A stretch of DNA of 64,000 bases from Pholiota molesta (Eukaryota; Basidiomycota; Agaricomycetes; Agaricales; Strophariaceae), in contig JACGCK010000019.1 in assembly GCA_014925825.1 (NCBI GenBank), forward strand, positions 124,001 to 188,000, given 5' to 3'. The notes under the pieces were generated by a model. The model had not been told where the DNA came from and did not search any database. It saw nothing but the letters and a program-made list of their open reading frames with translations. The position numbers and the translations under genes were made by a program. Each line of letters begins with the position of its first letter. Position 1 is the first letter of the stretch. Shown here piece after piece: positions 46,582 through 58,289 of the stretch.

Positions 46582-48543
46582 TCACTGCGCCCGCAAATGC
46601 GCCTCGATGGCCTGCGCGAGCAGCGCGTGGACGCGCTCCGTCGGGTGGCCCGTGTCTACGCAATTCAACAGCGCGATCATATTTGTGAGAGGCGGCGAAT
46701 GGGCGTCGAAATAACATGAATTGGCGGCAGTCAGCGGGGGCCGAGAAGGGTGCAGGGGCGGAAGAACGGGAAGGAGACTCAACTGAACCAGAAAAATCCC
46801 GTCGGGGCGGAACAGGTGCAGAATCTGGGGAAACGGAGGCAGATTTTATTATTAGCGCTGCGGGCCGCATCAGCGGAAGTTTGTGAGACTAAAAATATCC
46901 ACACTTCGCCCCCACTGGCAGGAAGAGACTCGAGAGGAACGAAAGAGAGAGGAGAGGAAGCGTACCCGGTCGTGTTGGTGAACCCATAGGGCTGCGGATT
47001 GTCGAGCACTTGGTTGAACCACGCGTGGGCGTCAAAAGTCATCACTGTGGTATCTAGACACGCAGAAAACGGAAGATGAACCCATCATGATCAGCTACAC
47101 AGACATACGCAGCAAAGGCCAAGACACCACTGCGGCGCAACTCATTCAGCGCCATGAGTGAGGAGACCCTGCAGCTGATGGCCCGTGCCCGATTCAGAGG
47201 TAATTTCGCGCTACGCACCCGGATTGGCAGCTTCAAAGGCCGCGATATGGTCGGCCAGCACCGTGTTGAAGCCGTCGATGTGCGCCTTGAGGAGAGCGGC
47301 CTTGGTGGGGCTGTTGATGGTCCCAGGTGCACGTTCCTCCGGGGGCACGTTGATGAAGAGGTGTGTACGGAGGCCACGATCCGTCGCTGCTTGCTACCCA
47401 CATAATGCAATGCAAGGCAGAGAACGAGCAATGCAAGGCGTCAATGACAGAATGCGAAATGAGGACACCGCCTCAAGGGGCCCGGACGCACCACAGCGTT
47501 GAAGTACGATGCCATTTCCGCGTTCCAGAACGCATTAAAATCGGTGATCTATATGATTGGCGTCAGCAGCAGCCAGGAACAACAGCATAGTGCAGCGCAG
47601 TTAAGGGTGTTTCGTTCGAAGCCAGCGCGTTTGGATCGAAACCAATGCAGTGCAAGGCTCGTCAACGAGGCAAGAACGCATTGCAAACGCCATGCAAGTA
47701 AGGTGCCAAGCTAATTGTAGCACGCACCGTGGCGTTCGTGATGGTGTCTCCTGTGTCGTTGATTCCGATCCACCACGTCGTGAGTGTCTGTCCAACGGGG
47801 TGCGGAATGATATCGGCGGCGAATTCGATCCACTGCTTCACTTGGTCGACGAGTGGGACGGTAAAGTTGTGATGCAGAGGCAATCTGGTTGGAGGGGAAG
47901 AAGTGGTTGCGAACGGTGATCAGTTCGTAAAGTCTATCTGAGAATAAATCTCGGAAGACAGACAAGTCACCGTCGATATCAGCGCCGGCAAATGCGAAGT
48001 CCCAAAGTTGCTTTTTGCATTTCGAGGGTTTGCCTTGAAAACAGCCAGTCAAAAATTCAAGCTGGTGAATAGAAATACATGATTAGCTTTCTTTTTCAAA
48101 TGCAGCGGAGAAAGCTCAAACCCAATTGGAACCTTCTGAGCTGGTCTACAACATAGATTTATTGTCACAACGTGCGGAACATGCGCAGAAAATGATGACT
48201 GGCCGCACATTTCTTGGTATGATCTCGTCCGTCAATAATTTCTCCGGCGTGAAGGAGAAATTAAAGGCATCCCCGATGAAGCTGAAAGATTAATATAATG
48301 AACGAGTGTTAACATAGCAAAAAAGGATCGATGGGTTAGAACGCACCTGAAATTGGCATTTCCGTCTGTACCCTGAACGAAAGAGTATGAATCCCCGAAG
48401 GCATGCACGAATTTGATCTCGTCCCAGTTAAATTTCGGTTTCAATCCATGGTTTTCATTCGTTCTTCTCGAGATTGATGACGCCAGAGAAAGCGGCACCG
48501 ATCCTGCTAATGCGGTAGATACCAAGAATGCTAGAAGCTTCAT
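46582..48543 (-). CDS. Secreted CE16-type GDSL/SGNH acetylesterase
   Basis: Carbohydrate esterase family 16 enzymes remove acetyl groups from hemicellulose side chains and oligosaccharides outside the cell. ATG at 48543 starts a signal peptide (MKLLAFLVSTALAGSVPLSL). Block I follows, with the nucleophile serine in FVHAFGDSYSFVQGTDG. Further exons give NFSFTPEKLLTDEIIPRNVS, GSNWVEFLTGCF, LWDFAFAGADIDGDLS (block II glycine region), QWIEFAADIIPHPV and WWIGINDTGDT (block III Asn). The gene continues through small exons to FDAHAWFNQVLDNPQPYGFT and the last block NCVDTGHPTERVHALLAQAI, where D-x-x-H supplies the catalytic Asp and His. The stop is at 46582-46584. Length and block order are normal for CE16. 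It is convergent with the VAP gene. Confidence 0.9.
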
Positions 48544-49220
48544 GATTGTCTAGAGCAAGATATAGACACGTTGAAAACAGAATGGTGCGGGTGGCAGGTA
48601 TGTATGTTGTCGTGAGTTGCTTTATAAAGGTGGATATCATCCGCGGCGGCGACATTAGTGAATTGAGGAGACAATTGTCATATGATGGAGGAGGGTCCGC
48701 CTACAGAACCGCGGCGGACCGTTGAGATATTCAAGTTGCATCTGCAGACCTTCTATCGAGCTTCGAGCGCAACACATCCAAATGACGTTCATCGTTCAAG
48801 AATGTTGAGAGCCAGTAGATTGTCGCATGTAAGGACTGTATAAGTAGTAGCGATTTGCCAGTAGTAGGTTACCACTTCTTGATGCAGCGCTCAGCGCTCA
48901 GCGGTCAGTACTGTACTGGTGAGTACACATGAGCGTTCTAAAGAGGAAATGGGAACAACTGCCGCCGGCTAGCAATTGTTGAGCATTATAATTGCGGTCC
49001 GGGGCACTACATTTTATCGAACCGAATTTTATTCAATAACCGCCGACTTCAACTTCAATTCTTGCGTCGATCGGCAAACCAGATTAAGTAGAGCCTTTTC
49101 TGTCAACGAAATGGTCTTCATCAAGGGGATAAGCCTTGTGAACTTAGTTTGTCTTATAATAAGGTCGAGCAGACAGTCTTGACTTGGGTAAAAAAACGAG
49201 GACAGTAAAAAGGATATTCA
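48544..49220. other. Intergenic stretch between CE16 esterase and epoxide hydrolase A
   Basis: About 680 bases. It contains the CE16 promoter. A GCGCTCAGC direct duplication is at 48887-48903. No gene is supported. Confidence 0.5.
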
Positions 49221-50875
49221 CTACTTCACATAGCCCGTTTTACCAGGAACGACGCCAAACGCAGGCCCACCCTTGCCAAACATCTTCCTGAGATCTGCCA
49301 CCAACTCCGCCGGCTTCTCATGTGCAGCAAAATGACCGCCGCTGTCATGTTGAGATTCAAAAACCAGATTAGGTGCCTTCAACCATCTATGCATAAAAGG
49401 TCAATGGTCAGCATTTCGTATATGGCGGAGAGTCCTCAAAAAGACTGGTCATAAGCCAATAACGACACCCACCTTTTTGGAAGTACGCGAAGTTCCTTTG
49501 GGAAATACGAGTAGCCCATTGGTATTGTCGTGGTCCTTGATTGAATAATAGCTGAATTTGTTCCATTTGTCGCTTCATAATAGATACGCAACGAAGCAGT
49601 GGGGCCCGCGCGAGAGAACCAGTATATTGAAATCCAAGTCAAGACTAGATAAAAAGTGCATCATCGTTAGGTCCAGAATGATCATGCCTTCAACGTAGGA
49701 AAAAATATATTACCTTCGTCATCGTCCCAGGAATAATTGTCCGTCCAATTAACGAGCTTTTCGTAGATCCATGCCAGTAATCCAACAGGAGAGTCTGTAA
49801 GACTATAACCAAGTGTCTGAGGCATCGTTGACTGCTCGCGCATGTACCCATTGCCCTTTTCTTGGAACCACTTGCTTCGCTCGAGGCCTGCTTTCTCTTC
49901 GGGGGTGTAGCTAAAAAGGAGATGCGAAAGGAAGAGTAGGGGTGTTCGAATCGGGTGTGGTGAATCTGCCCTGTACACAAAGAACGGTGAGATCTCGAGT
50001 TGTAAAGAACGTAGTGTGAGCGCCTCACACTGCTACGTTTGTATGCCATGCTTTACTATGCTTATGGCCATAGATCTGTGCTATTCGTCGAGTAATCTAG
50101 AATCATACAGTCCAAGTCATCAGGGCTCAGATTATTAGACACATGGAGGCGACCCACGAGATGTCCCCAATCCCCCCCTTGGGTGACTTGAATATGTTCA
50201 TAGGTCAGTTCCAAGCTGTCATGTAAGCGGTAATTAACATTCACCATATTCGTTGTACCCCAGGCCAACATCAACTTATGTCCACCTAGGATAATGAGAA
50301 GACTCAGAACAAAGTTTCTTTGAAAGAGCTGAATGGTGTAAACTGGCCTCTGCATATCGATCTTGATCGAATCCTTTGCGCTTGGGGGCCTCTGAGAAAC
50401 CGTATCCTGGCAAGCTGAAAGTCACGACATGGAAAGCAGGATTTTCAGTTGAGCCTTCCAAAAGTAGCGGCAGTATCTTGCGGACTTCAAGGAAGCTTCC
50501 GGGCCCTATATATACATTGAGTGATTTTCATGAGGTTTCGTATATGTATTACTTACAGCCATGAACAAAAAGCAGAGGTATAGCATCAGGTACTTTGCTC
50601 TTCTGATGCACGTAGTGGATGTTCAGAGTGTCAAAGCCTTCGACTTCGATGTCCCGAGTGAACTGGGGTAGCTCGTCGTTAATCTGAGCTTCGTGCTTTC
50701 TCCAGTCGTACCCATCCTTCCATCGTGTGAGTAGGCGACGAATGTCGGAAAGTGGAGCACCATAGTCCCAGCCCGCCTCGTCTAATTCATCTGGGAGAAC
50801 AGTCAAAGCTAGCTTTTTATGCAAGAGTTCTATGCTGGCATCGGGGACGACAATCTTGAAAGGAGTTTCAGCCAT
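49221..50875 (-). CDS. Epoxide hydrolase A, EPHX1 (microsomal) type
   Basis: An alpha/beta hydrolase that opens epoxides to diols. ATG at 50875 begins [20 protein letters not shown]. The N-terminal EHN domain follows ([39 protein letters not shown]). The oxyanion motif HGWPGSF is split by an intron whose acceptor is near 50507. Then come [20 protein letters not shown] and [11 protein letters not shown] with the nucleophile Asp, [49 protein letters not shown] (with a tyrosine of the acid pair) and, last, [18 protein letters not shown] with the catalytic His. The stop TAG is at 49221-49223. All catalytic residues that can be checked are present. A second copy lies at 56.6-58.3 kb in the same orientation. 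Confidence 0.9.
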
Positions 50876-51294
50876 TTGACCTAGCGAAGATTCGGGAGAA
50901 GAGGTTCAAAATATCAAATCGACTATCATTTGATTTATAAGGTCTGTTTTAAGAGACTATAGGTTCAGCATACTTGACCGAGTCACATTTGATTAATTGA
51001 TTCTTGAATGCTTCTTTTTAGTCATCATAAATGGCTTCCATGATTTTTATCAATGTCTATGTGGGGAATATTGGATCCAATTACAAATGGAATGTTGAAG
51101 ACACGCTGTCCCGAAACTTTCATCTATAGACTGCATATCCGTAAGCACTTCAGTCTGCACACATTTAGTATTTTATTGAGACCTGAAAACATACCTGACT
51201 ACTTTACTGCATCCGTCTACTTTCCGAAATTAAATACTGTCGCTGTATACACTGTAACTATCTAAGCGCCGGTGATCAGATATCGATTTGATCT
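50876..51294. other. Upstream region of epoxide hydrolase A
   Basis: AT-rich, no coding signal. It should contain the promoter of epoxide hydrolase A. Confidence 0.45.
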
Positions 51295-51296
51295 TT

Positions 51297-51984
51297 ATCC
51301 AAGTGGACCGCCATAATGAGGGACGAACAGTTCTGTGCGCTGTTCGTCGCGGGCGTCGGGGAGATATGTGACACGGAGTATCTCCTTAAAAACCTTGTCC
51401 TCCTCGTCTGTTTCCAACTGGCCCACTAATGACAAAAAAGCAGAAAAGGGATGATGAGCTTCGATGACATGTGTGCGGAGCAAAGGCAGCATGCGTGCGT
51501 ACAATATCTTTAACATCCAATTCTCCTTGTCAAGCGTGATAATGGCGCTCTGGATGAGGAACTTGTCCTTGCATTTAGTGTCCAGCGGCGGCTCTTCCTC
51601 GAGTTTCTGCATCGTAACTAGGGGCCGACCGTCAATAAAGAGTTTGGCTGAGGAAAGCAGCAGCGCTCACACAACACATCGATGCTCGCTCCTGGCTCCA
51701 GCCTGCCCAAAGTCGGTTGCACACGGTATGACTGGAATCAGCGCCATCAGCTTGGGCATATCCATCGCGTTCGCGTAAGAGCCCAAACACACCTTGGAGC
51801 ATGTAGTCTTGACCTTGAATGCTACAGGCTGGTAATGATATTTGTGATTATCAGAGACTGTTTCGTGACGGTTGTCAGCGGTCCTAAATACGCTGTGAGC
51901 AGGTGCTGGACTGTGGCAGCGCGTACGTACGTTTGAAGCCAAGGCGCTGCTGGGGTTGAGGGAAATGATGGGGGTTTTTGGCAC
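51297..51984 (-). pseudogene. Decayed VAP/Scs2 copy 1
   Basis: On the minus strand, pieces of the VAP MSP domain occur in the same order and with the same intron layout as in the gene at 44181. They are ISLNPSSAL near 51965, YQPVAFKVKTTCSK near 51835-51795, a degraded FGQAGARSEH segment near 51710, KLEEEPPLDTKCKDKFLIQS near 51600, ITLDKEN near 51530, and VFKEILRVTYLPDARDEQRT near 51400. The start codon region is altered (no ATG before ISLNPSS). The linker, coiled coil and membrane anchor are absent; the copy ends after the MSP domain. Confidence 0.85.
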
Positions 51985-52095
51985 AGGTTTGGGTTGTTTG
52001 AGGACTGTGGTAGAAATAGGGTGTGCCTCAGGCTTGTGTTGGGCTCGAGAATTAACAGCCTATGGGGACGGTGCGTGCCGTTTGTCGTCGGATAT

Positions 52096-52837
52096 CTAAA
52101 AGGCAAATACAAGTATACGCTTACCGATTCTTTGACAGTGCCAGCGTTCGAAGTCGTTCCGACGGCATTCCCATTCTTGTCGAGTGTCAGGCTTTCGGCG
52201 GGGAGATAGGTGACCGAAATTTTCTGCTGGAAGACATTTTCCTCCTTGTGTATTTCCGAAATGGCCCACTAATGTCACCCAAGAGATCAAAGAAGGAACG
52301 ATAAGCACCAACGATAAGTACAGGGGGGAAAAGGCGCTATGCATTGCGTACAATATCTTGTAACGACAAGCTCTTATTGTCAGGTGCGATGATAATGCTC
52401 TGGATGAGGAACTTGTCCTTGCATTTGGTGTCCAGCAGCGGCTCTTCCTCGAGTGCCTGCATCGTAACTAGCGGCCGACCGTCAATAAATAGTTTGGCTG
52501 AGGAGAGCAGCAGCGCTCACTCAACACATCGATGCTCGCTCCCGGCTCCAGCCTGCCCAAAGTCGGTTGCACACGGTATGACTGGAATCAGCGCCATCAG
52601 CTTGGGCATATCCATCGCGTTCGCTTAAGAGCCCAAACACACCTTGGCGGATGTAGTCTTGACCTTGAATGTTATGGCTTGAGCGTTGTTATTTGTGATG
52701 GTCAGAGACCGTTTTACGAGGGTTGTCAGCGGACCTGCGTCTCTGATAAGCAAACGCTGAACAGTGACAAAGTTTGGACAAAGTAGGTACGTACGTTTGA
52801 AGCCGAGGTTATTGCTGGGGCTGAGGGAGACGGACAT
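52096..52837 (-). pseudogene. Decayed VAP/Scs2 copy 2
   Basis: ATG at 52837 gives MSVSLSPSNNLGFK. Then come GPLTTLVKRSLTITNNNAQA and ITFKVKTTSAK (52730-52650), a degraded segment near 52570 closely matching copy 1, and an exon with EEEPLLDTKCKDKFLIQSII-like sequence around 52450-52390. The last MSP exon near 52260-52180 is frame-shifted. It lacks the linker and anchor. Copies 1 and 2 share near-identical stretches (51640-51780 against 52490-52640), so one arose from the other. Confidence 0.85.
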
Positions 52838-53220
52838 CTTTTCGTGTTCAGCTACAGAGCTACGTACCGTGGCTCAGGCTCAGTGACCACCCATATATAA
52901 AGAATGGAGAGCGAGGACTTTCATGATCACAGAGCTCTGCAGCTGAAGTCAAACAACATAGCCTTTCTCATGATGATCCTTGCATAGCCTTGCATGTATG
53001 TGGGCACTGAGCAAAGAGTCTAGAAGGCTGCCTTGTAAACACGTGGCCATAGATGTGCAGTTTTGGGTGAGATGACATAGGTTGACATTGAAGAACAATG
53101 ATAATAATATTGAGACGCAATTGAAATGATATGGCAGTGATACGTTGACTGTTCTGACCAAGTTCTGACGATGATCTGACCATCGTGAAGATCATATTTA
53201 TCGCGTGACATCATGCACAC

Positions 53221-53720
53221 TGCTGGAGGTGATTGCTGTTCCAAATGGAACAGTGTATTGCAACAGGTTTTATGGCTGTTCCAAGAAAAAATAGATAAAC
53301 TGTTTCAAAATAGAAAATTGAATAAACATGAAGACTGTTTTCAACCTGTTTCTTTCCGAAAAACAATAAATTATCATAGCATATTTCTTTTGGAAACAGC
53401 TTATCTGTTTCTTTCTAGAAATAGTTCGAATTTTTGTTTGCTTGTTCCATAGATATTAGCCTGTTTCCGTGAACAGCCATTGAAACAGCCATGAAATGGC
53501 ACATAAAATTTAAAATGTTTCTTTTAGGAACAGATAAACTGTTTCCAAAAGAAATATGCGATGATAAATTTATTGTTTTCTTGAAAGAAACAGGTTCAAA
53601 ACAGTCTTCATGTTTATTCAATTTTCTACTTCGGAACAGTTTATCTATATTTTTCCAGGAACAGCCATGAAACCTGTTGCAATACACTGTTCCGTTTGGG
53701 AACAGCAATCACCTCCAGCA
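53221..53720. mobile_element. 500-bp foldback MITE
   Basis: The first and last 50 or more bases are inverted copies: TGCTGGAGGTGATTGCTGTT at the left end and AACAGCAATCACCTCCAGCA at the right. The self-complementarity continues inwards, with imperfections, over most of each half. The inside is studded with GGAACAG, GAAACAG and their complement CTGTTTC. There is no ORF that could encode a transposase, so it would depend on an enzyme elsewhere. Flanks (CACAC and TGGCAG) show no obvious target-site duplication. It lies between decayed VAP copies 2 and 3. Confidence 0.88.
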
Positions 53721-53894
53721 TGGCAGCTTTTCCACAATTTACTTGTCACCATCCACCCAACATCCACCATCCAGTGCAAATGCAGTGATGCACATTTTGG
53801 AAAAAATTGATTTCCTTTGCAATTGTTACACGGGCAATCGCAGTATCAATAGGTCACTATTCGATTTAGTTACTGCTTTCAGAAAAAATCTACA

Positions 53895-53950
53895 CTATAA
53901 GAAAAAACCAGGTTTCCCAACCTCAGGCTTATGATGCGCAACATTAAGTT
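53895..53950 (-). repeat. Duplicated 3' flank of the epoxide hydrolase B locus
   Basis: The block running from CTATAAGAAA to TGATGCGCAACATT matches 56567-56615 at the 3' end of epoxide hydrolase B with small changes. A piece of that locus was therefore duplicated along with the VAP copies. Confidence 0.55.
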
Positions 53951-54109
53951 TCGGCACAACTGGACTTCGATCCCCCACCAATAGCTGGCTCAAGTCCGCA
54001 TGTTTGGCGACAAAGTTTGGCCCACAGGCCCTTGAATTTCTGTCAATAATAAATTCGCACTTTCCGGGCTTAGAAAATTTGTCCCTTTTGGGTCTCCTCC
54101 AACCCCGCC

Positions 54110-55210
54110 GCACCATCCAGATCCGACAGCTTCATGTCTGGCGCTTCAGCTCTAGTTGGCGTAAGCGATGCAATCTGAGCCTTGAGGCGCTCGTTCTCTG
54201 CCTGCGCCATGTTGTACTTTCAACCATCTCCTCATTGATAGGGTTTTCACGCATGATGTAGATCGGCTCTAGCGCTGGAGCTGCAGGGACGGGGATGCGT
54301 GCTTCGGAATGAACGACCTCAGGAGGAGGTAACTGTGTACGCTGTTCGTCGTAGACTATTTCTTCGGGTGGGGCGGGTGCCATGAAATAGCGGTGGGCAT
54401 CATTGGCGAAGATGTTGCCATTGACAGGAAGCTTTTGATTCATGAATTAGCAATCTTTACGAAAAGGATACCTCAAACGAGCAGGCCAATGCTAGTAGAA
54501 TCAGATAGATGCTTACCGGCTCATTGGCAATGATGTTGGATGACGTTCGGTTCTGCCAGTCAAGAACAATTGAGTACCAATCCTCGGCGGGGAGATACGT
54601 GACACCGAGCTCCTGCCGCAAAACGTTGCTCTGTTCATTTATTTCCAGGTTCGCACACTAATATCAAGCAAAAGACAAAAAAGCGAGATGAGTATGACGC
54701 GTCGATGCCGTGTGTAGGGAGTAAAAAGATGGCATGCGCACAATATCCTGTAACGCCAACTTTTTCTTGTCAGGCGTGATGATAGTGCTAAAGATGATAA
54801 ACTTGTCCTTGCACTCAGTGTCCAATGGGGGCTCCTCCTTCAGCCCTTGAAACATGACTAGGGCTAAACGTCAATAAATAACTTGGCCGGGTAGAGCAAG
54901 GACGCTCACACAACACATTGTGCTACCTCCCGCTTCCACCCTACCTGGATTCGGGTGCACGCAGTATAGCTAATCAGATCAGCACGGTCAGCCCAGACCT
55001 ATCAGCTGCTTGAAGCGCAGACGCACCTTGGGAGCTGTAGTCAGGATCTTGAATGCTATAGGCTGGGATTGTTGTTTTTGATGTCAGGAACCGTCTCGCG
55101 AAGGTCGTCAGCGGTCCTGTACGTACGTTGAGCAGACGGTGGACAGCGACAGAGCAGACACGCACGGTTGAAGCCAAGGGCGCTGCTGGGGTTGAGAGAA
55201 ATGGATATTT
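54110..55210 (-). pseudogene. Decayed VAP/Scs2 copy 3, with linker and coiled-coil remains
   Basis: The longest relic. The start codon is ATA instead of ATG (near 55210), followed by ISLNPSSALGF. Then come GPLTTFARRFLT, an altered FKV-like segment, GLKEEPPLDTECKDKFIIFS near 54840-54780, IITPDKKKLALQDI near 54770, and a damaged last MSP exon. Unlike copies 1 and 2 it keeps the downstream part: LPVNGNIFANDAH near 54430, ALEPIYIMRENPINEEM near 54270-54225, and a frame-shifted coiled-coil and LSDLDGAAG segment down to about 54110. The membrane anchor is not found. Confidence 0.85.
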
Positions 55211-55279
55211 TTTCTTGTTCAGCCGCAGTGGGTTCATGGACAGGCTTATATGTCGTTTATGGCTTAGCGACGGGCTCCT

Positions 55280-55998
55280 CTATTGAGTCAGGTAAGTACT
55301 CACCGATTCATCAACAGTGACGTTGGACGCCGTTTCATCCGCATCCTCGTCGTCCTCTTCGAGTGTCTGGCTGTCGGCGGTGAGATATGCGACGTAGAGC
55401 TTCTGTCGAAAAACCTTGCCCTCCTCTGTGATTCCGGGCTGGCCCACTAATGTCGAGTAAAAGGAGTAAAATATAAAATGCTGATGATGAGCATCGATGT
55501 ATGTGGGCAGCATAGAAGGCGGAATGTGCACAATGTCATGTAATGCCAACTTCTCATTATCAGGCGTGATGATGGTGCTCAGGATGACGAATTTGTCCTT
55601 GCACTTGGTGTCCAGCGGCGGCTCCTCCTTGAGCGCTTGCAGCATAACTAGCGCCGATCGTCAATATATTATAGCTTGGCGGAGTAAAATAAGGTGCCCA
55701 CCCGACACATTAATGCTCTCTCCCGGCTCCACTCTGCCTGAATTCGGGATCGTGCAGTATAACTGGATTGGCACCATCAGCAGTGGCTGCCAGCTTTTGA
55801 GAGTGCGGACATACCTTAGGAGCTGTAGTCTTGACCTTGAATGCTATGGCTTGAGCGTTGTTATTTGTGATGGTGAGAGACCGTTTCACGAGGGTCATCA
55901 ACGGTCCTGCGTGTATGATAAGCAAACGCTGGACAGTGACAGAGCGGGTACATACTTTTGAAGTCGAGGGTATTGCTGGGGTTGAGGGAGATGGACAT
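55280..55998 (-). pseudogene. Decayed VAP/Scs2 copy 4
   Basis: ATG at 55998 gives MSISLNPSNTLDFK. Then come GPLMTLVKRSLTITNNNAQA and IAFKVKTTAPK (55910-55820), a short segment with EFRQSGAGREH near 55740, MLQALKEEPPLDTKCKDKFV near 55640, STIITPDNEKLALHDIV near 55575, and an exon with VGQPGITEEGKVFRQKLYVA near 55445-55390 plus DSQTLEEDDEDADETASN. The MSP coding sequence is nearly readable, making this the best preserved relic. The linker end, coiled coil and anchor are missing, so the product, if any, would be soluble. Confidence 0.85.
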
Positions 55999-56566
55999 AT
56001 TTTCGTGTTCAGCTACAGATCAGATAAAAGATACGTACCTGGGCTCAAAACTTGAACGACCACCATCGTTCTATGTATATACGTATACCGTCACGGCATT
56101 CTGGAGCTAAATGTCCTCATGTTGCATGCATGTGAACAGAGAAGATGTCGAACACGGGCCACAACGTACATACGTTGGTTTTGCCATCTAGATGTCTGGA
56201 GGGTGAGAACGGAGGTATGAATTACTAGGGTTAGATGTGAATGTGCAGGGAGACAATTACGGCATAGGTGCGCTTTAGACGGCGCGTCAGCTGGCGGATG
56301 AGGCGATCGCGAAGCTGCTGCCAGGGAATGGGTGCACGTCAGGCGCAATTCTGATGCTGCTGCTGGACAAGCCAATTTTAGGTCTCTTTCCCTATTCAAA
56401 TAGGCCGCCCAATCTTCGTGCCCAATACAAATGATATCCCTACTATGTCAGCAGGTTGAATACTTAATTTCTATTCCAAATTTGTTCGCATTCTTGATTC
56501 CATTCACAAATATTACATTGCAGTATCTTTCAGGTCTATTACGAGGGAACTGCTTCAGCGAATTCT
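55999..56566. other. Intergenic stretch, nothing recognised
   Basis: No coding family is seen. It holds the region upstream of VAP copy 4 and the 3' flank of epoxide hydrolase B. Confidence 0.5.
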
Positions 56567-58289
56567 ACTGTATAAGAGAAAGCCTGATTTCCTGACCTTA
56601 CATGATGCGCAACATTCACAACCTGGACTGTGCCTTCGTATCTGCATAACCACTCTTCCCAGAAACGACCCCAAAGCAGGCCCGCCCTTGCCAACATCTT
56701 CCTGAGATCGCCCACAAGCTCCTTCGGCTTCTCGTGCGCAGCGAAATGGCCGCCGCTGTCATGCTGAGATTCGAATACCAGATTGGGCGCCTTCAACCAA
56801 CTGTGGACGACGCAAAGGATATGATCAGTTCGCATTCGTTGATATACACTCTGAGAAGAACAAGCGGAGGTGGATGAAAATACCGACTTTTTAGGGAGGA
56901 CAACGATTTCCTGTGGGAAATAAGAGTAGCCCATTGGTATCGTTGTGGGAATCGAGATACCAAATTGGTGTCTAGCTTCATAGTAGATGCGCAATGAGGC
57001 AGCTGGGCTTGCACGAGAAAACCAATATACAGAATCCAAGTTAGGACTGTAGTTGCAAAAAAAAAAAAAAAATTGTATCGTCATTAAATTGCACAACCTG
57101 TGAGATGTAGAGATGATGAAATGAATACCTTCATCATCGTCCCAAGGGTACTTGTCCGTCCAGTTGACCAGTTTTTCGTAAATCCATGCTAAAAGCCCAC
57201 CGGAGAGTCCGTAAGGCTATATCCGAGAGTCTGCGGCATCGTGGATTGCTCCTGCATGTATCCATTGCCCTTTTGTTGGAACCACTGACTTCGTGCAAGG
57301 CCTGCCTTCTCTGCGGCGGTGTAGTTGAAAATCAGCTGGGAAAGATAGAGTAGCGGGCTCTGAGTGGGGTGCGGTGGTAATGCTCTGTATACAAATAAGA
57401 TTGGAGCGTTGAGTTGTTGCTGTAGAATATGACTGGGTAACGCACAATTGCATATTCGTGTGCCATGCTTTGCTATGCTTGTGGCCATAGAGTTGTGCGA
57501 TTCTTCGAGTGATCTGAGAATTGAATAGTCGTTAGAGGTCAAGAGTATTCTGTCAATATATTTATGTAGCCCACCAGATGTCCCCAATCGCCTCCTTGAG
57601 TGACTATGTGCCAAAGCATATGTTAGTTACTTTGCAAAAGGTAGTGAGAGAATAATGGTAACTGACCATATTCGTTATAACCCAAGGCTAACATCAACTT
57701 ATTGCCAACCTAGATTGCAAAAGCCTCAGAACGATATATGTTCTATCAAATTGTACGAAGAGGACCGACCTCTGCATATTGATGTGGCCCAAATCCTTTG
57801 GTCTTGGGGGCCTCTGAGAAACCGTAGCCGGGCAAACTTAAGGCACGACATGAAAGGCGGGATATTCCGCTGAGCCTTCCAAAAGCAGCGGAAGTATCTT
57901 CCTGACTTCCAAAAGCTTCCAGGCCCTAACGACAACGAAGTGTGAGCATTCCATTTCGTGAAGATGAGCGCAGTACCACAGCCATGACAAAAAGGAGAGG
58001 ATAGCATCGCAACTTGCTCTTCTGATGCACATAGTGAATGTTCAGAGCACCAAATCGTCGACATCATATCCCGAGTAATTGAGGCAGCGCGTCGTTAATC
58101 TGGCTTCGTGCTTTCTCCAGTCGTACCCGTCCTTCCATCGCTGAACTAGGCGGCGAATATCGGATAGGGGCGCACCGTAGTCCCAGCCTGCGTCGTCCAG
58201 TTCATCTGGAAGAACAGTCAAAGCTAGCTTCTGCTGTAGAAGTTGTATGCTGGCGTCGGGGACGGCGATCTTGAACGGGTTTCGGTCAT
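56567..58289 (-). CDS. Epoxide hydrolase B, EPHX1 type, frame heavily interrupted
   Basis: A paralogue of the gene at 49221-50875. ATG at 58289 is followed at once by a frame loss (GAAACCCGTTC, one C short). Conserved segments follow in order: [65 protein letters not shown]-like sequence near 57580, [23 protein letters not shown] near 57500, [62 protein letters not shown] and [20 protein letters not shown]. Catalytic motifs survive, but more than five frame changes occur, many beside homopolymers. It may be a pseudogene or a functional gene spoiled by base loss; it looks more damaged than copy A. Confidence 0.7.
57057..57072. repeat. A16 homopolymer in an epoxide hydrolase B intron
   Basis: Sixteen A in a row. 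It shows that long homopolymers can be reported here, although short ones in coding sequence are often one base short. Confidence 0.9.

Noticed and set aside
51297..55998. VAP copies as processed retrocopies
   Set aside because: They keep intron positions and sizes and have no poly(A) tail, so DNA-level duplication is the better explanation.
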